A stretch of 24,119 nucleotides of DNA, taken from Rubrolithibacter sp043763625. Its GTDB lineage: Bacteria > Bacteroidota > Bacteroidia > Sphingobacteriales > Sphingobacteriaceae. The DNA is taken from positions 1 through 24,119 of the forward strand of contig JAYULL010000183.1 in NCBI GenBank assembly GCA_043763625.1. Direction: 5' to 3'. The position numbers and the translations under genes were made by a program. Positions 16,501 to 22,805 of the stretch are shown piece by piece. Below the pieces are notes generated by a model. The model was not told the origin of the DNA. It saw only the letters and a program-made list of their open reading frames with translations, and made no database searches. How positions within the stretch are numbered: the first letter of the stretch is position 1; each line of letters starts with the position of its first letter.

Positions 16501-18904
16501 ATACCAAAATTCTAAAGACTCAAGTAAAGTAACTGTTAAAAGATTTAATAATTCTGCTTGGGAAGCTGTCGGTACGGCGAGTATCTCATCGGGCCCCGCA
16601 ACATTTATAAATCTTACTATAGACAGTACAAATGCTCCGGTTGTTATATATGTGGATGCTAAAAAATTAAATAAAGCTGTTGTTAAGAAATTTAACAGGA
16701 CTAGTTCCAAATGGGAATTGATAGGCCCCGAAGGATTTACCGCCGGCACCGGATTCTACCCGAGTTTGGCAGTAGATAAAGACAATGTTTTATATGCGGC
16801 ATACCAAGATGCAGCCAAATCTAACCGCCTGACTGCAAAAAAATACGATGTTCAAGCTTCTGCTTGGGTTACCGTCGGTACAGCAGGCTTCTCTTCTTCA
16901 GCTGCCGGCTATTCTTCAATTGCTATTAATAAAAACAATAAAGTGTTTACCGCATTTAAGGATAATTCTTACCCTACAGTTAAACAATTAAATGAAACAA
17001 GTGTGTCTTTGGATCCTTCCGGAATTTCCGGTATCTCGTCCGGAGCTCCCTCGGCTTATACCTCCATTGATCTTGCTTCTGATAATACGCCTTATATAAT
17101 TTTTCAAGATGCAGGGGTTGGAAATGCGGCAACAGTTAAAAAATTCAACTCATTGAAAACCCGATGGGAAACCGTGGGTTCTCAGGGAATTTCGCAAGGC
17201 GTCAGTCTTTTCACAAGTTTGAAAGTTGGAAAAAGTGACGAATTATTTGCCGTTTACCGGGATGCCGGAAACTCAGGTAAAGCAACCGTAAAGAAATTTA
17301 ACACCGCCGCATTATCCTGGGAATCAGTAGGCGGCGAAGGCCTTTCTATTCGGGGTGCTAACTTTATTTCGTTTCAATTAGATTCAAATAATACTCCTTT
17401 TGTTGCTTATCAGGACGAATGGAATTTAAATAAAACAACCGTAAGGAGATTTAACAATAAAACCGGCAACTGGCAAAATGTAGGCTCCGAAGGTTTTTCG
17501 GCAGGAACAGCTAATTATGTGTCGGTAGCTTTAGATAGAACCGCTAATCCATGGGTGATTTACCAAGATGCGGTAAATCAGAACAAGGCAACGGTCAAAC
17601 ATTACAATAAACTAAAAAATGCTTGGGAAACAGCCGGCCCGGAAGGTTTTACATCCGGCGAGGCTGCTTATACCGGTATTGCACTTGATCAAAACAACGT
17701 CCCTTATGTAGTTTATCAAGACGTGACTTCCGGCAAGGCGACTGTAAAACGTTTCGATGCCGAGAAATCTGAATGGGAACTTGTTGGTGAAGAAGGCTTT
17801 ACCGGAGGTTCTGCTGATTATACTTCTATTTACTTTGATAAGTATAATTTGCCTTATGTAATTTACAGAAACAGTGCCGACGGAAATAAAATTGCCTTGA
17901 GTAGGTTTAATATTATAACTTCTAAATGGGAAATTGTTGGCGAAAAAAGCTTTTCGGCAGGTGCGGGAACTTTTCCTGCATTGGCAATCGGTTCAGATAA
18001 TACTCCGTATGCTGTTTACTCAAGCGGCCAAGCCTTTGTTCAAAAATTTGATTGCGGGCAGAGCTTCGCAGTTCAAAATATAGATACAAGTGTTTGTAAA
18101 GATGCAAACGCCGGTTTTGCGATAAGCATTGCGGGAAATAGCAATTCTTACTTATGGCAAGTAGATAAGGGTAACGGATTCGAAAGTCTTAAAAAAGATT
18201 CAATTTATAGCGGAGTAAATACAGACCGCCTTAAAATTGCCTCTTCAAGCCCTGCTTTACATAACAACAAGTATCGTTGTTTGGTAATCGGAAGTTGCGT
18301 TAATGTTTCGAATGAAGGCAAATTAACGGTAAACGAATATCATGTCAATTTTGAAACTACATCTTTAGAAAAAGCAATTGAATCAAAGAGTTACAAGCAA
18401 ATACTGGCGGGAAAAGGAGGCGTAGCTCCATACAACTACTCAATATTGAGCGGTTCATTACCGCAAGGATTAACGCTGTCGGCAGACGGAACGATATCCG
18501 GAACACCGGAGCAAGTCGGTGATTATTCTTTCACTGTAGGCATTACGGAAAGCAGCATCTGTAAAACTGCTTCAACCGTTAATTTCACTATAAATGTAGA
18601 TAGTATTACTGCCGATATGGTTAATATTCACCCGGTTGTTACTCCGGACGGAGACGGTATAAACGATTATCTCACCATACCGGGGATTGAAAGATTTTCT
18701 GAAAACCATGTAGTGATTGTGAATAGAAACGGTGCTACCGTTTTTGAAACAAGAAATTACGATAATCAAAATAATGTATTTAAAGGAACCTTTAAAGCAG
18801 GGTCCGAAAACGTGCCTCAGGGTACTTATTTCTATCTACTTGAATTTAAGGTAGACGGAAAGCTGCGAAGAAAAACCGGTTACCTGGTAGTAAAATACAA
18901 CTAA
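10556..18904 (+). CDS. Giant type IX-secreted beta-propeller protein with type B C-terminal sorting domain, 2782 aa
   Basis: This is an exported, probably cell-surface protein. Residues 1-23 form a Sec signal peptide: a hydrophobic stretch, then TSYC before Q. Residues 24-2503 are 49 repeats of about 51 residues built on W-E-x-V/L-G, GFSxGxA, PYVAYQD and NKATVKKF. Residues 2504-2593 look like an Ig-like domain with paired cysteines (C2514, C2575, C2581). Residues 2594-2682 contain LPQGLTLSADGTISGTP, typical of putative-Ig (He_PIG) domains. Residues 2690-2782 are the type B sorting domain (CHU_C/TIGR04131 type): TPDGDGIND (2696-2704), NRNGATVFE, GTYFYLL and the final KTGYLVVKY. That domain directs export through the type IX system, as for SprB-like adhesins. 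A PorP/SprF protein is encoded next. Adhesion or glycan binding is an inference; no catalytic motif was seen. Confidence 0.95.
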   Translation: MYALKLLITGIAISLFPITSYCQQWSQLGPSESQLPSSGSAAAYTNLAGGPDGLPFLIFRDGSNANKATVKKYNKSLQTWDIVGEPGFSTGNVTYTVVAVDNNNVPYAAYQDSSVNKLVVKKFDSTSNKWELVGSEGISQGAATYISIVSDKNNVVYVAYSDEGNNSKATVKMFNTSTGAWELVGMEGFSGSIARYLSLAVNTDNAFYLAYQDESEGNRATVKHYNKLTSSWEAVGSNGFTTGTASFTSLAISTDNALYLAYQDGANNSKANVQIYNVATATWDILGSAGFSVGSALYTAIAVDKDNVPYVAYLDGSVSSRITLNKFNKAKSVWELTNSAFSVGSVKYTSLLITDSNDIFVSYQDAGLNNQAAVKTLHRDLAQWETVGFANISASSAAAFTAIAVDGIGTPYITYRDEGNYGKAVAKKYLQATSSWQTLGDNEISKGGSAYNSISVSDSGDVYVAYQDDGYFNKISVKKLSRDSTTWLTVGTEAFSAGKADYTTIVSDNNNIPYVIYKDAGAGNKAIVKRYNTLSAQWEFVGTAVSGSSADYTTIAFDSNNKLYASFVENSKVSVKQFNQASSAWEVVGSAGFSLESAQYLSLAIDNNNVPFVAYSDLAYNERATVKRYNSGNNAWETLGMDGFSNNAAGFVSMALTGNGIPVVVYRDGTRANKTTAKSFNPTSGTWETLGPEGFSLGGTAYSNLISDKTGKMFLVYRDGGAGSAAVVKQLNATAGSWQLTGQTGISAGSKASFTKLAVDKTGNPYLIYRNEKNAGKADAKFYNKDIKAWENLGQEGFTVESASYMAITLNSQDVPYAAFVSNADNKAYVKRFNRSINAWEALGPAISSANVSDINLAADSNDDLYISYQLASGKLSVKVYNNTSSLWENLGADGFTTNTGKYSNLGIDNSNVPYIVYQDGNKSNKLTVKRFNALTSLWENVGTEGFSAGVASHSSISFDSDDNVYVAYQDGAVANRITVKRFNTATQIWDNVGPQGISAGSASFISLIINSAGQPFVLFRDGANFEKATVKKYNSGLSSWENVGGLGFSIGAVSFSNLQETEDGKIFAAYTDAGTGFQAEIMTLNTKSLSWEDVGTDASGGTSVSSVSLALSGNKTPYIAYQDERTGNAAVVRRFNATKSIWETIGNAKISTGKATYTNFALANDSVPVVVYRDASRANKATVKKFNYLTTKWDALDTAGTSSGAVAYTAIAVNKENIPYIAYQDSISKNKLTVKRFTGTAWELVGSAGISTGGAAFTSIKFNSGNVPYIAYQDSASGSKVVVKSFNAATSKWEDAGTSTASLSSARFPSIVIDDQDIPWIVYQDNTGKLTVQKFDTAKSEWSIVGPPSFSLGSASFPSLTVDNSGTPWVTYQDNANLNKTTVQVYNSDKELWEIKGKPGISAGAGLLVATQQGTNNTPFLAFRDDGKGGQIILKQLSSNSSEWEPLSSPALSSGYPTQFASLSAGNDELPYVAYRDGAAGNKVAVKKFNKQKATWESVGVQGFTDSKVDYVSIAAGSDNVPYVIYRDDNTKATVKRYNSATSIWETLGVASFTGPDVRFTTIVINAGNVPYVGYRDGGAGGKATVKKFNSVTGAWEDVGTPGFSEGGANFVSIAFDKITGAPYTVYQDESLQNKISVKLYNAGTNSWDLVGAAGFSPGSVNNPQIKVGADNRPVVVFADNVNGSRLTSQKYNPATSTWEILGTVGFTPGSAANPSVAFDSENNLNVAFMEGSAGSRVSLMKFKADDHSWTYTSNNISIGASNYNTLLYTPSGEGYLAYQDAGFGNQIVVKQLVNSISAWENVGTSGISSGTSSNFTSLAVKADNTPLIAYQETGASNKAVVKQLNTGTLRWETLGTAGISKGAGTYTAVALDNTDKPYLIYADGGLFNKAVVKSFNATSKQWEAVGTEGISAGATSFNSIALSKDNEVFIAYRDAEKSNKAIVKHFANSAWEELGSAGASDSAASYISLAIDKQKIPYVAYQNSKDSSKVTVKRFNNSAWEAVGTASISSGPATFINLTIDSTNAPVVIYVDAKKLNKAVVKKFNRTSSKWELIGPEGFTAGTGFYPSLAVDKDNVLYAAYQDAAKSNRLTAKKYDVQASAWVTVGTAGFSSSAAGYSSIAINKNNKVFTAFKDNSYPTVKQLNETSVSLDPSGISGISSGAPSAYTSIDLASDNTPYIIFQDAGVGNAATVKKFNSLKTRWETVGSQGISQGVSLFTSLKVGKSDELFAVYRDAGNSGKATVKKFNTAALSWESVGGEGLSIRGANFISFQLDSNNTPFVAYQDEWNLNKTTVRRFNNKTGNWQNVGSEGFSAGTANYVSVALDRTANPWVIYQDAVNQNKATVKHYNKLKNAWETAGPEGFTSGEAAYTGIALDQNNVPYVVYQDVTSGKATVKRFDAEKSEWELVGEEGFTGGSADYTSIYFDKYNLPYVIYRNSADGNKIALSRFNIITSKWEIVGEKSFSAGAGTFPALAIGSDNTPYAVYSSGQAFVQKFDCGQSFAVQNIDTSVCKDANAGFAISIAGNSNSYLWQVDKGNGFESLKKDSIYSGVNTDRLKIASSSPALHNNKYRCLVIGSCVNVSNEGKLTVNEYHVNFETTSLEKAIESKSYKQILAGKGGVAPYNYSILSGSLPQGLTLSADGTISGTPEQVGDYSFTVGITESSICKTASTVNFTINVDSITADMVNIHPVVTPDGDGINDYLTIPGIERFSENHVVIVNRNGATVFETRNYDNQNNVFKGTFKAGSENVPQGTYFYLLEFKVDGKLRRKTGYLVVKYN
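10625..18064 (+). repeat. 49 protein-level tandem repeats arranged as seven sets of seven blades
   Basis: Repeats run tryptophan to tryptophan, mostly 51 residues (range 47-55). Grouping by sevens gives sets at residues 24-382, 383-736, 737-1090, 1091-1443, 1444-1799, 1800-2150 and 2151-2503, i.e. bases 10625, 11702, 12764, 13826, 14885, 15953 and 17006 onward. First members of most sets share an IS-S/A-G...FTSLA segment; five of the seven are 52 residues. In six of seven last members the VKKF/Y position is VKxL or a variant ending in Leu; among the other 42 repeats only numbers 9 and 36 have Leu there. Each set is the size of one seven-bladed beta-propeller. DNA copies are diverged, so this is not a simple nucleotide repeat. 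Confidence 0.88.
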
Positions 18905-19012
18905 CATTAACGTCACTCGAATGAAACCGTCACGTGTCTCAAATCCGAAAGGAGTTAAATAAATCATTCCACACATGACAGCTTCGTCACCACTTAAAAA
19001 TAATTATTTCGG

Positions 19013-19963
19013 ATGAAAAATATAACTGCTCGTGTTCTTGGGCCGGCAAAAATAGAAGTCCTTGTGTTGCATACCATACTTGCGGTCGGCTTGTCATTAT
19101 CTGCCTTTACTGCAAGGGCACAACAGTCGTTTACTTATACTCAGCATGCGAATAACCTGCTACCTATAAATACTGCATATTCTTTGGTTCATGCTGAAGG
19201 AGAAATCGGGTTTTTGGCTCGAAAGCAATGGGTGGGAATCAAGGGAGCACCGACCACTTTTATAGCCAACGGCTATTTACCCATCACAAACGACAGTACT
19301 ATAACTGCAGGAACTAATATTTTTTATGATCAGGTTGGGAAAGAAAAGCTTTCACAAATAGACGCATTCATTGCTAAGGGAGTTCGCATTTCGGAGAAAG
19401 ACTTCTTGGCAGTTTCAATTAGTTTTGGAGTTCGACGATACGTAACCGACTACGCAAGTTTAGACCAAAACGACCCGAACTTACGCAGTGATATTCGCGA
19501 GAACGTCGGAAATATCGGGATGTCTGTAATGGCTTACGGCAATGTGGGGAAAACTGAAAATAAGTATTATGCAGGCGTTTCTATTCCGAGAGTAGGCAGA
19601 ATGGCCTTCGGAGGTGCTTCTACAGAGAATCGCTATTTTAAAAAGCAGTACTACATAGCCGGCGGCTATACGCAAAAAATAAATGAAAGCTTTAGTGCTC
19701 AACCTGCCGTCTTAGTTTCGTTTTCAGGTAATTCCCCTTTACAAGCTAACTTTTCCGGGACCCTATATGTTCAGGATAAGTTTGGTGTGGGCTTCAATTA
19801 TCGAACAGATAACGAACTTGCTGCACTTCTAAACTTCAATATAAACACCCGCGTCCGAGCTGTATATAGTTATCAATTCGGTTTTGGAGCTACTAAGCTT
19901 GGCGGAATTACGGTGGCGACCCATGAAATTGGTTTTTCTTATCGCTTTGCTTTAGCAGAATAA
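19013..19963 (+). CDS. PorP/SprF family type IX secretion outer-membrane protein, 316 aa
   Basis: The signal peptide is residues 1-36, ending SAFTARA before QQSF, so it is exported to the periplasm and outer membrane. The mature start (FTYTQHANNLLPINTAYSL) matches the PorP/SprF opening, in which the protein sees 'Y...N...INPAYAG'-like sequence, and is followed by RKQWVGIKGAPTT, a family hallmark. The remainder alternates aromatic, amphipathic strands and ends in SYRFALAE, consistent with an outer-membrane beta-barrel. Length is normal. Family members are known to act with particular type B cargo proteins (SprF with SprB in Flavobacterium gliding), exporting them or holding them at the surface. 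Its position 108 bases after the giant propeller gene suggests that protein is its partner. The spacing contains no clear promoter or terminator, so co-transcription is plausible. Confidence 0.92.
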   Translation: MKNITARVLGPAKIEVLVLHTILAVGLSLSAFTARAQQSFTYTQHANNLLPINTAYSLVHAEGEIGFLARKQWVGIKGAPTTFIANGYLPITNDSTITAGTNIFYDQVGKEKLSQIDAFIAKGVRISEKDFLAVSISFGVRRYVTDYASLDQNDPNLRSDIRENVGNIGMSVMAYGNVGKTENKYYAGVSIPRVGRMAFGGASTENRYFKKQYYIAGGYTQKINESFSAQPAVLVSFSGNSPLQANFSGTLYVQDKFGVGFNYRTDNELAALLNFNINTRVRAVYSYQFGFGATKLGGITVATHEIGFSYRFALAE

Positions 19964-20012
19964 TTTAAAAACTAACTCAATATTAGGTTTATTTGCGTTC
20001 GAATAATTTACT

Positions 20013-21014
20013 ATGCGAATAGCAATAAACGGATTTGGGCGAATCGGAAGAGTTGCGCTTCGAACCTTTCTGCAAAAGGAAAATATAGAAATTGTTGCTG
20101 TTAACGATCTTACCGATGCAGCCACTCTTGCTCATCTCGTTAAGTACGATTCGGTTCATAGTGGATTTAAAGGTGAAGTTTTCTCTGAAGGGAATAATCT
20201 TGTTGTAAACGGAATTAAAATCCCCGTATTTACAGAAAAAGATCCGGGCCGGCTTCCTTGGTCTGCACTTTCTGTCGCTGCCGTAATAGAATCTACGGGC
20301 AAATTTACTTCTCGGCAAGGCGCCGAACTTCATTTAAATGCCGGAGCTAAACAAGTTATTATCTCTGCGCCTTCTGCAGACAAAGATATTCCGACAGTCG
20401 TTCTGGGTGTAAATGATGATGGGATTGATTTTCAGTCTCCCATTTTGTCAAACGCTTCATGTACTACTAATAATGTTGCGCCTTTGGTTAAGGTGTTGGA
20501 TGATAATTGGGGAATTATAAACGGATACATTACCACCGTTCACTCAATGACGGGCGACCAAAATCTGCACGATGCTCCTCATAAAGATTTGCGCCGGGCC
20601 CGAGCTGCTTCTGCATCTATTATTCCCACAACAACCGGAGCAGCGAAGGCGATAACTAACATTTTTCCTCATTTAGAAGGCAAGCTCGGCGGTGCCGGAA
20701 TACGGGTTCCGGTTCTTAACGGCTCGCTTACCGATTTTACGTGTATTCTTAAACGACAGCCAACTGTCGACGAAATAAACCGAGCTTTTAAAACAGCATC
20801 TCAAACTTTTTTAACGGGAATTTTAGAATACACGGAAGACCCGCTTGTCTCGGTCGACATTTTGGGCAATCCTCATTCTTGTGTTTTCGATTCTCAACTT
20901 ACTTCTATCGTTGGCGGTTTGGTTAAAGTTGTGGGTTGGTACGATAACGAATTCGGGTATTCCAGCCGTTTGGCGGATTTAGTGGAGAGGATAGCGGACA
21001 GCAAACAACATTGA
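20013..21014 (+). CDS. gap: Glyceraldehyde-3-phosphate dehydrogenase, type I, 333 aa
   Basis: It catalyses oxidative phosphorylation of glyceraldehyde-3-phosphate to 1,3-bisphosphoglycerate with NAD in glycolysis, cytoplasmic. The Rossmann start is INGFGRIGR (5-13), and AVNDLTD with D32 fits NAD preference. The catalytic cysteine is C150 in SNASCTTNN, and the general-base histidine is H177 in TTVHSMTGDQ. The substrate-binding ARAASASIIPTTTGAAKA segment and the C-terminal GWYDNEFGYSSR motif are also present. In most relatives the active-site loop reads CTTNC; here the second cysteine is Asn154, a tolerated change. Full length. The next enzyme of the pathway, phosphoglycerate kinase, starts 77 bases downstream. 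Confidence 0.97.
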   Translation: MRIAINGFGRIGRVALRTFLQKENIEIVAVNDLTDAATLAHLVKYDSVHSGFKGEVFSEGNNLVVNGIKIPVFTEKDPGRLPWSALSVAAVIESTGKFTSRQGAELHLNAGAKQVIISAPSADKDIPTVVLGVNDDGIDFQSPILSNASCTTNNVAPLVKVLDDNWGIINGYITTVHSMTGDQNLHDAPHKDLRRARAASASIIPTTTGAAKAITNIFPHLEGKLGGAGIRVPVLNGSLTDFTCILKRQPTVDEINRAFKTASQTFLTGILEYTEDPLVSVDILGNPHSCVFDSQLTSIVGGLVKVVGWYDNEFGYSSRLADLVERIADSKQH

Positions 21015-21079
21015 GCAATCAGCTCTCAGCTCTCCACGTCTCCGCATTACTTTTTACTTTCTACTTTTCACTTTTTACT

Positions 21080-21087
21080 TAAGTTTG
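21080..21087 (+). promoter_or_regulatory. Putative Bacteroidota -7 element (TAAGTTTG) before pgk
   Basis: TAAGTTTG is an exact match to TAnnTTTG, ending only 4 bases before the pgk ATG at 21092, so a transcript from it would be leaderless or nearly so. The upstream spacer is a pyrimidine-rich run of CTTTTTACTT-like units with no TTG at the -33 spacing. It may instead be chance, with pgk transcribed from the gap promoter. Confidence 0.3.
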
Positions 21088-21091
21088 CTGC

Positions 21092-22282
21092 ATGAAAACG
21101 ATCGACGATCTTAATTTCTCCGGGAAAAAAGCACTGATACGAGTTGACTTTAACGTCCCATTAGATGAAAATTTTAATATTACCGACGACAACCGTATTC
21201 AGGGTGCTTTGCCGACTATTAAAAAGATTTTAAGCGATGGCGGGTCGGTTATTATAATGTCGCATTTAGGAAGACCGAAAGACGGACCTACAGATAAATA
21301 TTCTTTAAAACACATCGTAAAACATCTTTCCGAAGTTTTAAGTCGCGAAGTTCAGTTTGCTGATGATTGTATCGGTGAACAAGCAACTGAAAAAGCGTCT
21401 GCTTTAAAAGCCGGTCAAGTTTTATTGCTTGAAAATCTGCGTTTTTATAAACAAGAAGAAAAAGGCGACGAAGAGTTTGCCGAAAAGCTAAGCAAGCTAG
21501 GCGATGTTTATGTAAACGATGCCTTCGGAACCGCTCACAGAGCTCATGCTTCTACTGCAGTAATAGCCAAATTCTTCCCAAGCGCAAAATACTTCGGTTA
21601 CTTAATGGCGGGTGAACTTGAAAATGCAGAAAGGGTACTTAACAATCCCGAGAGGCCTTTCACAGCAATAATGGGCGGGGCCAAAGTTTCAGACAAAATT
21701 TTGTTGATTGAAAAACTGCTTGAAAAGGTTGATAATCTTTTAATAGGCGGCGGCATGGCTTATACCTTCGCGAAAGCTCAAGGCGGAAAAATAGGTAAAT
21801 CGCTGGTTGAAGAAGATAAACTTGATTTGGCGTTAAACCTGATTCAAAAGGCGAAAGAGAAAGGCGTAAATCTTGTTCTTCCGTCCGATTCTATTATCGC
21901 AGATAAGTTTGCTGAAGATGCAGAAACCGAGGTTGCAAAGAACGATGCAATAAAAGACGGATGGATGGGATTAGATATCGGTCCTGAAGCTGTTAAACAA
22001 TACGAAGAAGTAATCGCTAACTCTAAAACAATACTTTGGAACGGTCCGATGGGAGTTTTTGAAATGGCTAAGTTTGAAAAGGGCACTAAAACAGTAGCCG
22101 AAGCTGTTGTAAAAGCGACACAAACCGGAGCTTTTTCCTTAATCGGCGGGGGAGATTCGGCAGCGGCTGTAGCCAAATTTGGTTTTGAAAACGAAGTAAG
22201 CTACGTTTCTACCGGCGGTGGCGCTCTTTTGGAGTATATGGAAGGAAAAGAACTACCGGGAGTAAAAGCGATAAAGGAGTAG
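21092..22282 (+). CDS. pgk: Phosphoglycerate kinase, 396 aa
   Basis: It transfers phosphate from 1,3-bisphosphoglycerate to ADP, forming ATP and 3-phosphoglycerate, directly after the GAPDH step. The signature RVDFNVP (17-23) and SHLGRPK provide the substrate-binding basic patch of the N-terminal domain; LLENLRFYKQEEKGD and YVNDAFGTAHRAHAS follow. The C-terminal domain has the nucleotide-binding MGGAKVSDKI, WNGPMGVFE and GGGDSAAA (from residue 352), ending in STGGGALLEYMEGKELPG. Length is standard and nothing is missing. It is the second gene of a gap-pgk pair. No strong terminator hairpin is seen just after the stop. Confidence 0.98.
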   Translation: MKTIDDLNFSGKKALIRVDFNVPLDENFNITDDNRIQGALPTIKKILSDGGSVIIMSHLGRPKDGPTDKYSLKHIVKHLSEVLSREVQFADDCIGEQATEKASALKAGQVLLLENLRFYKQEEKGDEEFAEKLSKLGDVYVNDAFGTAHRAHASTAVIAKFFPSAKYFGYLMAGELENAERVLNNPERPFTAIMGGAKVSDKILLIEKLLEKVDNLLIGGGMAYTFAKAQGGKIGKSLVEEDKLDLALNLIQKAKEKGVNLVLPSDSIIADKFAEDAETEVAKNDAIKDGWMGLDIGPEAVKQYEEVIANSKTILWNGPMGVFEMAKFEKGTKTVAEAVVKATQTGAFSLIGGGDSAAAVAKFGFENEVSYVSTGGGALLEYMEGKELPGVKAIKE

Positions 22283-22517
22283 TTTAAGATCAATTTCATA
22301 CTGTAGGGCCGTAATCCCGACATCAGAAGAGAATATTCATTAAAGCCATAGTACACTGTAGAGTAAACAGAAACTTGCCTGACATTAACGGCCTTTATCT
22401 TGATATTAAATTACTCTTAAGAATATCCCGCCCCGTACCTTAAACTAAATACGGTTTACCGGACGTTGATCATTTTGGGAGCATTTGCTTAGTTCTCATG
22501 CTATCGACAACGACTAT

Positions 22518-22708
22518 TTAGTCAGCCCTTAAAACGTCGTTTTTACTATCATTTATCCACATTTTGCTAGGAAAAAGATAATAAATATCTGCAAGTTTTT
22601 GAGAACTTAGCTTTATAAGCTTGCAGATATTTATGCTTCCAAAGAAAGAAAATTTAGCTCAACTATCCTTTTACAGACAAGTAAAATGACTTTCTAAGGG
22701 CTGACTAA
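22518..22708. mobile_element. MITE-like 191-bp inverted-repeat element
   Basis: The ends are perfect 14-bp inverted repeats: TTAGTCAGCCCTTA at 22518-22531 and TAAGGGCTGACTAA at 22695-22708. Similarity continues imperfectly for about 20 further bases inward (AAA-GTC-TTTT-ACT in the same order on both arms). A second, perfect 15-bp inverted repeat lies inside. No coding capacity. If the mobile part is GTCAGCCC...GGGCTGAC, both flanks are TA, as expected for a TA target duplication, but TA is its own complement so this is not decisive. It may be a non-autonomous relative or remnant of an insertion sequence; no transposase is present. Confidence 0.6.
22581..22634. repeat. Perfect 15-bp inverted repeat (hairpin) inside the MITE-like element
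   Basis: ATAAATATCTGCAAG at 22581-22595 is mirrored exactly by CTTGCAGATATTTAT at 22620-22634, with a 24-base loop. On the minus strand the stem is followed a few bases later by TCTTTTTCC, so it could also act as a transcription terminator for the GH94 gene. The long loop and AT-rich stem make it a non-classical one. Confidence 0.7.
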
Positions 22709-22805
22709 CAACAACACGTTTGGCAGCCTTACATACGACAGTATGAAAACACCGGCTCCTGCGATATAAATCCTTTCTATTTACATCCTATTACTTTCAT
22801 ATCAA

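Larger units (their letters stand above)
22283..22805. other. Non-coding gap between convergent pgk and GH94 genes
   Basis: 523 bases without an ORF over 60 codons. The left 235 bases hold nothing recognisable. The centre-right is occupied by the inverted-repeat element at 22518-22708. The last 97 bases before the GH94 stop show no clear structure. Confidence 0.7.

Noticed and set aside
10556..18904. Possible CRISPR array or simple nucleotide tandem repeat because of the regular roughly 153-base period
   Set aside because: The period is a 51-codon protein repeat inside one uninterrupted reading frame with a signal peptide and sorting domain; the DNA copies are strongly diverged and there are no unique spacers.
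21844..22176. 110-residue ORF antisense to pgk, and similar long ORFs antisense to the propeller gene
   Set aside because: These mirror the codon pattern of the strong sense genes, have no start-site signals or recognisable domains, and are shadows of the real frames.
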